A stretch of 6,358 nt of DNA, taken from the NCBI RefSeq assembly GCF_044386045.1, contig NZ_JBISCD010000001.1, positions 1 through 6,358 of the forward strand, given 5' to 3'. Shown piece by piece: positions 1 to 5,723 of the stretch (its first letter is position 1; each line of letters opens with the position of its first letter). This DNA comes from Thalassobellus sediminis (GTDB lineage: Bacteria; Bacteroidota; Bacteroidia; Flavobacteriales; Flavobacteriaceae). A program made the position numbers and the translations under genes. Under the pieces are notes generated by a model. That model had not been told where the DNA came from. It worked only from the letters and a program-made list of their open reading frames with translations, and made no database searches.

Positions 1-121
1 TGTCATTTAGCAGATAGGTTTCTTTGTCAAATTCCAAGTACAGATTGGTCTTTTCAAAATCGTTTTTTGAACAACTGAATCCTAAAATTGAAATCAGAAA
101 TATTGTTAAGGTGTTCTTCAT
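1..121 (-). CDS. Lipoprotein, N-terminal part (cut by left edge of window)
   Basis: The minus strand from an ATG at 119-121 stays open to the window edge, giving 40 residues that begin MKNTLTIFLISILGFSCSKND. This is a type II (lipoprotein) signal peptide: two-residue charged start, hydrophobic core at residues 5-15, and a lipobox-like GFSC with the lipidated Cys at 17, followed by SKND, a polar/acidic start common in flavobacterial lipoproteins. After that the chain is polar (EKTNLYLEFDKETYLLND), and too short to assign a family. The start lies 17 nt inside the terminal AAC of cassette 0 with an A-rich leader and no Shine-Dalgarno sequence. Function is unknown; envelope location is likely. 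Confidence 0.75.
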   Translation of the reverse strand, partial: MKNTLTIFLISILGFSCSKNDFEKTNLYLEFDKETYLLND

Positions 122-140
122 TTTCAAAATGTACTACAAC
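1..140 (-). mobile_element. Cassette 0 (partial), gene-start end
   Basis: On the coding strand this cassette begins GTT-GTAGTA-C-ATTTTG just before the lipoprotein ATG, matching the start pattern GTT-N6-AATTWR of the other cassettes except that the usual A after the hexamer is C. Its opposite end lies outside the window. The pattern predicts a TACTAC-AAC end, on the coding strand, just after the lipoprotein gene. Confidence 0.55.
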
Positions 141-264
141 GTTTATGTATATGGAAAGTTGCGTGTTTTAGTGCGAGGATTTTCCGAAGGAAAATCAGAA
201 GCTAGCAAACAAAGCAACTAACATTGGTTTAGTATAAAACTAGCAATTTTTTATATACTGTGTT
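138..264. repeat. Cassette-boundary repeat A (attC-like)
   Basis: A 127-bp repeat runs from AAC (138-140) to GTT (262-264). After a 6-nt spacer, the 16-nt arm at 147-162 pairs with 243-258 (13 Watson-Crick pairs and 3 G.T wobbles on the plus strand); a 3-nt spacer then precedes GTT. An inner perfect hairpin has arms GATTTTCC (178-185) and GGAAAATC (189-196) around a GAA triloop. It shares AACTAGC-AATT near its 3' side with the other copies but is otherwise the most divergent version. It lies between cassettes 0 and 1, and on the coding strand it follows the cassette 1 gene. I interpret it as a recombination site that folds as a single strand; this is inference. Confidence 0.8.
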
Positions 265-362
265 GGCGGTAGTTTTTTAATAATAATTTAGTGTACGTTT
301 TTTTTTAATATTAGATATTATGTGATGTAACTTAAAAATATTATAGTCATTCAGCAGTCAGC

Positions 363-2804
363 TTATTTCTTTATAAATCTGCTTACAAGTTTTCTTCCAG
401 AGCCATTATAAATTTCAACAAAATAAAGCCCTTTATTTAAAATAGAAATATCAACCTTACTTTGATTAAAAAAAGAAATAACTTTTTGTCCCAAAGAGTT
501 ATAAACATAAATTTTAGAAATAGGATTATTTGATTTAATGTTTAAAATATTTGATGTAGGATTTGGGTATAAATAAATAGGACTTGAATTAGTTTCGCTT
601 ACTCCTAGAGTACTTACTACTTCAGTATTGACAAGGTTTGTTGGTACAGCTGGATTAAAATCAAAATATATATCAGCTTCATTGGGTACAAATTCTCCAA
701 CTGTTATATGTTTTTTAGGTTTTATCTTGTAGGCAATAAACCCATGCGAGTTTGGTTCATCTGAAGTACTATCGGGAAGATTAATTCCGTTAAAAATAAA
801 AGAAATATCATAACCATAAACTCTTTCTATATTAAGAGAATGACTAGAGCTTTCTAATTGAAAAGTTGTCCAATCTAAATTGGAATCAAATAAGTTATTT
901 ACCTTAACGTTAATTGCAGAAGCTGTACCTATATTTTGAAATCTAATTATATAGTGGAGATATTCATCTGAATTTTCCAGTAATATTTTATCTCCTTCTA
1001 TTACCAATATATCATTTGGGTCAAATGAATTAACAATAGGTTGATTAAATGTGAAAACATTATCTTCTTGAGTTAAATCGTCAATTATTGGGTTAATACT
1101 TGTTTCAAAACTCAAAGTCTCTTCTGTTTCAGGTGATATGAAATTTACAACAAAATTTAAATCTATAAATCTACTTTCCTTTGGGGCTAATCCATTATAA
1201 ATGAATGATAAACTATTTGAATTTTGCGAATCTACTGCTTGACTTGAATTTAAAAAAGTTAACTTACTGTTGTCAAATTTAAACATTATATCTCCATCCA
1301 ATTGAGTAGTTCCAACATTATTAAATACAATTCTGTAAGAAGAATTAAAGCCTCCTCTTGCTTCATTTATGGGGTATACACTAATATTTAAATCATTATT
1401 ATCCCCGACATGAGATTGATGAGTCACTTTACCTCGAAAGATTAATTCGTCTTCCAAATAACCATCTCCAGAAACTACTAATTGGTCTTCTTTAACAGCT
1501 TTTATTTCTTTAATTCTATTTGAATTAGCAATTGACTTGATATTGCTAGTATTGTTTTCAAACGCATATTCCCAATTACCTAATTCGTCTATTTTAGCTA
1601 AAAAAGTTCCTTGCTGTGGACTGCCATTTGGTGAAATTGGAGATATTAAAATATCCTGCCCAATAACAACTGTATCATAAAAAGAACCACCGATATATAC
1701 ATTATTTGAACTATCAGCTGTTATAGCAGTACCTATGGCGTAATTGGTTGAATCATTGCCAATACTTTTCGACCATTCAAGCTGGCCATCAGGACTTATT
1801 TTATTTAAAAATCCTTTGTTATCAACACAATAAATATTTTCATTATTGTCTACAACTAAATCCAAACCAATAGAATTGTCATCGGTAAGAGGATAAACCC
1901 ATGAAAATTGGCCATCAGTATTTAATTTTGCTATGTATTTAGATTCTTTAATGAAATCAATATTTATATCACCAAAAATTGATGGGCTTTGGCTATTTCC
2001 ATCTATGTCTTCACGAAAGGTGCCAATTATATATAAATTATTATTAGCATCAATATCCATTTTAAAGGTTTCTTCAGAACCATCCGCACTTCCGACATTA
2101 ATTGCCCAGATTGGATCTCCCGTAGGTGAAATTTTTGCAATGAAAACATCCCTTTCATATGGAGGGTTTTCATATAAATCAAAGCTATTTAAAGTTATTT
2201 TTGATGTTCTCGTTGGAGCAATTATGACTCGTCTTTCAAATTCACCTGAAACGTAAACATTTCCATCTTTATCTGCAACAATGCTATTAATAAAAGCACC
2301 ATCATCCCATCCAGAAATATTTATACCCCATAATACATTTCCATTTGGAGATAGTTTTGCAATGATAGGATTATAATCAGTTGTGTTAAATGAATAACTT
2401 CCGAAACTAACATTTCCGTTATGCCCTAAACCTATATATGTATTATTTGAATTATCAACAAAAATACATTTTGCTGTCGCATTTCCAGTACCACTCCCAC
2501 CTGATTGTTTTGCCCAAACCCAATCACCATTTGAGGAGATTTTTTCAATAAAAATATTTGTACCATTCACAGCACTTGTCAAAGTGGTTGAACCCAAAAT
2601 CAAGGTATTGGTAAAATTGTCAACTGAATAGATATTACCTTCTAAATCAATAGCTATATTATTTATATATTCTTGATTATAACGCTCATAGCTTGTGTAT
2701 GAATTTCCAGTATTATTATTAAAACTTTTCACCCACTCCCAATTTTGGGCATTTAAGCCATGCATTGTATAAAAAAGAAAGATAAGGGTTTGCAATTTTT
2801 TCAT
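363..2804 (-). CDS. Secreted beta-propeller protein with type IX secretion C-terminal sorting domain
   Basis: This encodes an 813-residue exported protein. Residues 1-19 form a signal peptide (MKKLQTLIFLFYTMHGLNA). Residues 20 to about 460 contain seven similar units, each with a W-x-W/Y strand (NWEWVKSF, GDWVWAKQ, GNVLWGIN, GDPIWAIN, GQFSWVYP, GQLEWSKS, GNWEYAFE) followed by a D-x-x-x-N-x-Y-x-x-G strand such as DKDGNVYVSGEF. This suggests a seven-bladed propeller of the SBBP type. A beta-sandwich-like region (about 475-592) follows, then a domain beginning SFDPNDILVIEG (about 593-735) like the DUF7619 module found before sorting tails. Residues 736-813 are a type A Por sorting domain with YPNP at 746-749, LGQKV and a KGLYFVEI strand, ending in RFIKK. 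It should cross the outer membrane through the type IX system and be released or anchored at the surface. No catalytic motif is visible; binding or adhesion is a guess. Confidence 0.9.
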   Translation of the reverse strand: MKKLQTLIFLFYTMHGLNAQNWEWVKSFNNNTGNSYTSYERYNQEYINNIAIDLEGNIYSVDNFTNTLILGSTTLTSAVNGTNIFIEKISSNGDWVWAKQSGGSGTGNATAKCIFVDNSNNTYIGLGHNGNVSFGSYSFNTTDYNPIIAKLSPNGNVLWGINISGWDDGAFINSIVADKDGNVYVSGEFERRVIIAPTRTSKITLNSFDLYENPPYERDVFIAKISPTGDPIWAINVGSADGSEETFKMDIDANNNLYIIGTFREDIDGNSQSPSIFGDINIDFIKESKYIAKLNTDGQFSWVYPLTDDNSIGLDLVVDNNENIYCVDNKGFLNKISPDGQLEWSKSIGNDSTNYAIGTAITADSSNNVYIGGSFYDTVVIGQDILISPISPNGSPQQGTFLAKIDELGNWEYAFENNTSNIKSIANSNRIKEIKAVKEDQLVVSGDGYLEDELIFRGKVTHQSHVGDNNDLNISVYPINEARGGFNSSYRIVFNNVGTTQLDGDIMFKFDNSKLTFLNSSQAVDSQNSNSLSFIYNGLAPKESRFIDLNFVVNFISPETEETLSFETSINPIIDDLTQEDNVFTFNQPIVNSFDPNDILVIEGDKILLENSDEYLHYIIRFQNIGTASAINVKVNNLFDSNLDWTTFQLESSSHSLNIERVYGYDISFIFNGINLPDSTSDEPNSHGFIAYKIKPKKHITVGEFVPNEADIYFDFNPAVPTNLVNTEVVSTLGVSETNSSPIYLYPNPTSNILNIKSNNPISKIYVYNSLGQKVISFFNQSKVDISILNKGLYFVEIYNGSGRKLVSRFIKK

Positions 2805-2829
2805 AAATAATTTTTTTTTTTCAATTGAT

Positions 2830-2860
2830 AAATATTATTGGATTTGGTACTTTGTTCAAA
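2830..2860 (-). promoter_or_regulatory. Possible Bacteroidota-type promoter for the propeller gene
   Basis: On the minus strand TTTG (2860-2857) is followed after 19 nt by TAATATTT (2837-2830), about 25 nt upstream of the ATG. The TTTG element and the spacing fit the Bacteroidota -33/-7 consensus (TTTG, then TAnnTTTG), but the -7 box matches only partly. The call is weak in such AT-rich DNA. Confidence 0.25.
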
Positions 2861-2868
2861 TTACCGCC

Positions 2869-2993
2869 AACGGTTACGTATAATATTAGTGGCGCGTTTA
2901 AGCACTAATTTAGTAAATAGAAACTTGCCAGCGGAAAATTCCGAAGGAATTTTCCAAGTAAGCTAGAACTAGCCATTAATTTTATGCTTTGTT
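2869..2993. repeat. Cassette-boundary repeat B (attC-like)
   Basis: A 125-bp repeat runs from AAC (2869-2871) to GTT (2991-2993). The 16-nt arm 2878-2893 pairs with 2972-2987 (13 Watson-Crick, 2 G.T, 1 mismatch on the plus strand), with a 6-nt spacer outside one arm and 3 nt outside the other. The inner hairpin has perfect 10-nt arms GGAAAATTCC (2933-2942) and GGAATTTTCC (2946-2955) around GAA. It differs from copy C at 2 and from copy E at 1 of 125 positions. Confidence 0.88.
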
Positions 2994-4182
2994 AGCCACA
3001 GTTTTTATTCTAAAAGACTTTTTTTTAACTCAATTGCTATCGAGAGACTAACCCTTAAATTATCCAATAAGTCCTCTAATTTCATTCCTACGTTTGATTT
3101 AGCTTTATTTAATTCTTTTGACATTCTAGGTAAGTCATTTACTGATTGTAAAAAACCGTCCATACTTTCTATCGAAGATGTAATTCCATTTATAAGTGAT
3201 GAAAGAGATTCGTTTGTTTCATCTATTTCCTCTTGTTCAACATTTAAGTCATTTCTAGATATATTTATTACATTAGAAAGAGCATCTATTCCTTTCTCAA
3301 AATATTCGTGAAATATTGGAATTTCAGGCTCTATTCGATTAGCATAATTGTCCATTACCTTTGCAGTTCGAATAAAATAATTTTTCAATGTTTTCCGACC
3401 AGGTTGATTGCCATTTGCTGTCATAGCATTCATTTCTGCTGTTTTTTTATTTAGCTGATTTCCAATCCATTCTGTTGCGTCAGAAATTCTAGTTAATGAT
3501 TCTGTTGATTCTCGAATATTATCTTCTATCATTTCTTGATAGTCAATAATTCCATATTCTTCTTTTAAAATATCAACTTCCAACACCTCTTTAGTCTCTA
3601 CTAATGCAACTTTATTTTGTTCGTTTTTTCTTAACTCTAATATTCTTTGAGGAATATGAATTCTTAAAAATTTACTTAATTGCTGTGTGTCCTGATATTC
3701 CCAATATAGAACTTTCTTGTTTTTTCCAATATCCGTTTTAAAGTTTTGAATTTTTAATAGTTGTTCTGGATTCATTTCAGTTATAGATACTGGTTTACAA
3801 TTAAAATAAAACAGTATTTGTAAAGAATTTGGGGTTTCTATAAATCTATTATATGCATTTAGAAACTCTTCTTCTGTTCCAGAGTCAGCTTCGTTGGTTG
3901 GTGTTCCAAATTTTTTCCAAATAAGCCCAATAAACAAATCATAGTCTTTTCCTAAATCTGAATTTATTATTTCTTGAGGATGATTAATTGCTATTGCAGG
4001 TGCAGAATGTGTTTCCCATTTTAATAATTCTAAATGTATATCCTGTTGCTTTCCGAATGTGAGATTCAATTCATTAATAACTTCATCAATAGAAGCTCTT
4101 TCGTCTTGAACATCACTTGGTGAAGCTAAAAAAATCTTATATTTTGTTATTGTAGATGGCATGTTTTTAAATTGTGGCTAAC
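2991..4182 (-). mobile_element. Cassette 2, bounded by 10-bp inverted repeat with hexamer AGCCAC
   Basis: The left terminus GTTAGCCACA (2991-3000) is the exact reverse complement of the right terminus TGTGGCTAAC (4173-4182). The single gene fills the cassette: its stop codon begins 4 nt inside the left terminus and its ATG lies 10 nt inside the right one. No promoter fits in the cassette. Confidence 0.72.
3005..4162 (-). CDS. DUF4062 (TIR-like fold) protein with helical C-terminal region
   Basis: This encodes a 385-residue cytoplasmic protein with no signal peptide or membrane segment. The N-terminus carries the DUF4062 signature: strand and turn FLASPSDVQDER (11-22), a second strand DYDLFIGLIWKKFGTPT (73-89), and the acidic helix start DSGTEEEF (93-100), followed by strand SLQILFYF (113-120). 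DUF4062 is known as a Rossmann-like module related to TIR domains. It occurs at the N-terminus of NACHT/STAND and other signalling or defence proteins. Here no NTPase follows. Residues about 180-385 are predicted helical, rich in charged heptad-like stretches (IDETNESLSSLINGITSSIE, then LNKAKSNVGMKLEDLLDNL), and may form a bundle or oligomeriser. A role in phage defence is inference. Glu98/Glu99 are candidate active-site acids, but that is untested. The ATG at 4160-4162 is the natural start because the upstream sequence is the cassette terminus. Confidence 0.85.
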   Translation of the reverse strand: MPSTITKYKIFLASPSDVQDERASIDEVINELNLTFGKQQDIHLELLKWETHSAPAIAINHPQEIINSDLGKDYDLFIGLIWKKFGTPTNEADSGTEEEFLNAYNRFIETPNSLQILFYFNCKPVSITEMNPEQLLKIQNFKTDIGKNKKVLYWEYQDTQQLSKFLRIHIPQRILELRKNEQNKVALVETKEVLEVDILKEEYGIIDYQEMIEDNIRESTESLTRISDATEWIGNQLNKKTAEMNAMTANGNQPGRKTLKNYFIRTAKVMDNYANRIEPEIPIFHEYFEKGIDALSNVINISRNDLNVEQEEIDETNESLSSLINGITSSIESMDGFLQSVNDLPRMSKELNKAKSNVGMKLEDLLDNLRVSLSIAIELKKSLLE

Positions 4183-4304
4183 GGTTACGTATAATATTAG
4201 TGGCGCGTTTAGGCACTAATTTAATAAATAGAAACTTGCCAGCGGAAAATTCCGAAGGAATTTTCCAAGTAAGCTAGAACTAGCCATTAATTTTATGCTT
4301 TGTT
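4180..4304. repeat. Cassette-boundary repeat C (attC-like)
   Basis: A 125-bp copy runs from AAC (4180-4182) to GTT (4302-4304). Arms 4189-4204 and 4283-4298 form the long stem, and the hairpin at 4244-4266 has the same arms and GAA triloop as copy B. It differs from B by AGGCAC for AAGCAC and by one G-to-A change in TTTAATAAATAG. It separates cassettes 2 and 3. Confidence 0.88.
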
Positions 4305-4929
4305 AGCTGTAGTTCTTATTTTCAACTTTCCCAAGATATATGGTCTAAATTTCCTTTTTCGTCTGTATTCACAACCAACAATTGGTTGCAAGGTTCTCCA
4401 TTAATGTCAATTGAATAATCAAATGTCGCAAAGTAATCTGTTCCATATTTACCATCAGGATAAAGTCCAAGTCTGATAAGTTTTAATTTGTTCAAAAGCT
4501 GGATGTTTTTAGATGTATCAATATTCTCAATATCAATTATTCCGTTCAATTCGTTTTCGTCAAGTTCATCAAGATAAAAATTAATATAGTCAGATGATTC
4601 TCCACTTTCCTCGTTAAAATCTTTTTCAATGTAGACTTTATTCTTTTTGTCAAAATCTGCAATACTTTTTAAAAATTTTTCAATTTGTTCAATTTCATTT
4701 TTCCCAATTTTTTTGTTTTCAAAATTCAGGTCTGTTTTAATATTGCTGTTATTTAGCTCAAAATCAGCACTGTAATATTCTTCAAGGTTATTTCTAGTTA
4801 CTTGTCCGAAATATGGCAAAACACAATTGTCTTCCAATTCGTTTTTTTGTTCAGGTTCTTTCTTTTTAAAAAAGTCAAATATTCCCATTTTTTGGTCTTT
4901 CAAATTTGAGTGAGCTAATTACAGCTAAC
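4302..4929 (-). mobile_element. Cassette 3, bounded by 10-bp inverted repeat with hexamer AGCTGT
   Basis: The left terminus GTTAGCTGTA (4302-4311) is the exact reverse complement of the right terminus TACAGCTAAC (4920-4929). One gene fills the cassette, with 10 nt between terminus and stop codon and 31 nt between ATG and the other terminus. Confidence 0.72.
4322..4888 (-). CDS. DUF2004-like small soluble protein
   Basis: This encodes a 188-residue acidic protein from the ATG at 4886-4888. A TTG five codons upstream would extend it, but MGIFDFFKKK is the usual kind of N-terminus in this group and the upstream codons look like an A-rich leader, so I prefer ATG. After the short hydrophobic-basic start comes a charged linker, then LPYFG (24-28), NLEEYYSADFELN (34-46) and a DLNFENKK strand. 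A helical middle follows (IEQIEKFLKSIADFDKK), with an alpha/beta end YFATFDYSIDINGEPCNQ, then LLVVNTDEKGNLDHISWES. The LPYFG motif and the terminal strand pair ending in I-x-x-ES resemble DUF2004 proteins, common as orphan genes in Bacteroidota. The biochemical role is unknown. There is no signal peptide, so it is probably cytoplasmic. Confidence 0.78.
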   Translation of the reverse strand: MGIFDFFKKKEPEQKNELEDNCVLPYFGQVTRNNLEEYYSADFELNNSNIKTDLNFENKKIGKNEIEQIEKFLKSIADFDKKNKVYIEKDFNEESGESSDYINFYLDELDENELNGIIDIENIDTSKNIQLLNKLKLIRLGLYPDGKYGTDYFATFDYSIDINGEPCNQLLVVNTDEKGNLDHISWES

Positions 4930-5050
4930 GTGTTCGTGTATGGCTTGTTGCGTTGGTAAAAAACTAAGTTAATAAAAGAAAACGAACCAGAGGAAAATCC
5001 GCAGGATTTTCCGAGTACACAGAAACTAGCAATTGGTTATACACATTGTT
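4927..5050. repeat. Cassette-boundary repeat D (attC-like, divergent)
   Basis: A 124-bp copy runs from AAC (4927-4929) to GTT (5048-5050). The 16-nt arm 4936-4951 pairs with 5029-5044 (11 Watson-Crick, 4 G.T, 1 mismatch on the plus strand), with the same 6-nt and 3-nt outer spacers as the other copies. The inner hairpin has perfect 9-nt arms GGAAAATCC (4992-5000) and GGATTTTCC (5004-5012) around GCA. Its primary sequence differs widely from B/C/E but keeps the architecture and the AACTAGCAATT motif. Confidence 0.82.
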
Positions 5051-5060
5051 GTGCATAGTT

Positions 5061-5432
5061 TTATTTTATCTTTTTATACTCATAATGCTTGTTGAACAAT
5101 CCATCTTTATTTTTATAAATCAACTTCTTTTTATTAACCTCAATCAGAATGTAATTTCGATTTCCAATTGTCAGAATTGAATCAGTCAATTTATAAGTTG
5201 AGTCGTATTCATTTCCCATTTGGTTTATAAAGATTGTTTTGTCTTTATTAAAAGTCAGAGTAGTTGTCAGTTCCGATTCAGATTCGTTTTCAGTAAGTGA
5301 TTCAATATCTTCAGGAAAAGAGTCCGTTTCTGCAACTAAAATCCATTTTCCGATTAATTTATTTTTCGATGTTGATTGAGCTTTACATGAACTAACTCCG
5401 AGAATTAACGCTAGTATTATTAATAACCTCAT
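5061..5432 (-). CDS. Small lipocalin-like lipoprotein
   Basis: This encodes a 123-residue lipoprotein. The signal peptide is MRLLIILALILGVSSC with a clear lipobox VSSC, lipidated Cys16 and KAQ after it. The mature part starts with LIGKWILVAET (26-36), the conserved G-x-W of lipocalin-like domains. It continues as alternating beta strands (TTLTFNKDKTIFINQ, DSILTIGNRNYILIEV, KKLIYK) and ends in HYEYKKIK, consistent with a small beta barrel. The size fits short Bacteroidota lipocalin-like proteins, which lack known ligands. It follows the membrane-protein gene by 48 nt. The spacer holds a weak dyad (TAAAGTT 5442-5448, AACTTTA 5462-5468) but no clear promoter, so co-transcription is likely. Its stop codon is 3 nt from the cassette terminus. 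Confidence 0.85.
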   Translation of the reverse strand: MRLLIILALILGVSSCKAQSTSKNKLIGKWILVAETDSFPEDIESLTENESESELTTTLTFNKDKTIFINQMGNEYDSTYKLTDSILTIGNRNYILIEVNKKKLIYKNKDGLFNKHYEYKKIK

Positions 5433-5480
5433 ATTTTTTAGTAAAGTTCATTTGATTGATAAACTTTAGGATTTATTGGA

Positions 5481-5699
5481 TTAAGAATTTAAAAAGTCTG
5501 CTTTGTTATGATATCTGAAAATCTTTATCAATAGACCCACAGTCGAAAGAAAAATCAAAATATTAATTCCTCCTCCAATAAAACCAAAAGTCAATGGTTC
5601 AATTTCAGTTTTAGTAACGATAATTGGCATTAATAAGTTTAATCCTATTCTTAAAATTAAACATATTACTACTAAAAAAACTAAATACTTTGCTTTCAT
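5481..5699 (-). CDS. Small two-TM membrane protein
   Basis: This encodes a 72-residue protein from the ATG at 5697-5699. The reading frame also contains a GTG eight codons upstream, but that codon lies inside the cassette terminus GTTGTGCATA and is probably not the start. Two hydrophobic segments are visible at about residues 5-28 (YLVFLVVICLILRIGLNLLM) and 38-60 (FGFIGGGINILIFLSTVGLL), joined by a short polar loop (TKTEIEP) and followed by a basic tail KIFRYHNKAD. By the positive-inside rule the C-terminus is probably cytoplasmic. I do not recognise a family. It is the first gene of a two-gene cassette with the lipoprotein downstream, and an envelope role is a guess. Confidence 0.7.
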   Translation of the reverse strand: MKAKYLVFLVVICLILRIGLNLLMPIIVTKTEIEPLTFGFIGGGINILIFLSTVGLLIKIFRYHNKADFLNS

Positions 5700-5723
5700 A
5701 AATGCGTTTTGTAAATTATGCAC

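Larger units (their letters stand above)
262..2871 (-). mobile_element. Cassette 1, bounded by 10-bp inverted repeat with hexamer GGCGGT
   Basis: The left terminus GTTGGCGGTA (262-271) is the exact reverse complement of the right terminus TACCGCCAAC (2862-2871). The match stops at 10 bp (272 G against 2861 T). The cassette holds one large secreted-protein gene. At about 2.7 kb per repeat unit it is the largest cassette here, and the only one with a sizeable 3' untranslated stretch (272-362) and a leader long enough for its own promoter. The 3' stretch is AT-rich and I see no clear terminator in it. Confidence 0.7.

Noticed and set aside
24..221. Plus-strand open frame of 65 codons over the left edge and repeat A
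   Set aside because: It runs antisense through the lipoprotein gene into the structured repeat, and its composition reflects the repeat rather than a protein.
138..264. Calling the repeats ordinary integron attC sites
   Set aside because: Core sites do not match GTTRRRY, the internal spacers are 6 and 3 nt, and no IntI gene is in view, so I call them attC-like only.
305..325. AT-only dyad TAATAT/ATATTA beside a T-run downstream of the propeller gene
   Set aside because: The stem is short and A/T only. On the coding strand the tract after it is A rather than T, so it is not a credible terminator for that gene.
1933..2256. Plus-strand open frame of 107 codons inside the propeller gene
   Set aside because: It lies entirely antisense to a well-supported secreted protein with clear domains, so it is a shadow frame.
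2933..2955. Hairpin GGAAAATTCC / GGAATTTTCC as a rho-independent terminator
   Set aside because: It has no U-tract on either strand, sits in the middle of a larger folded repeat, and is conserved with covariation in all five copies, which fits a recombination site better.
4322..4903. TTG start extending the DUF2004-like protein by five residues
   Set aside because: The ATG at 4886-4888 gives the typical MGIFDFFKKK start, and the extra codons read as an A-rich leader.
5442..5468. Dyad TAAAGTT ... AACTTTA between the two cassette 4 genes as an operator or terminator
   Set aside because: Seven AT-rich base pairs around a 13-nt loop are expected by chance in this composition, and no U-tract or promoter accompanies them.
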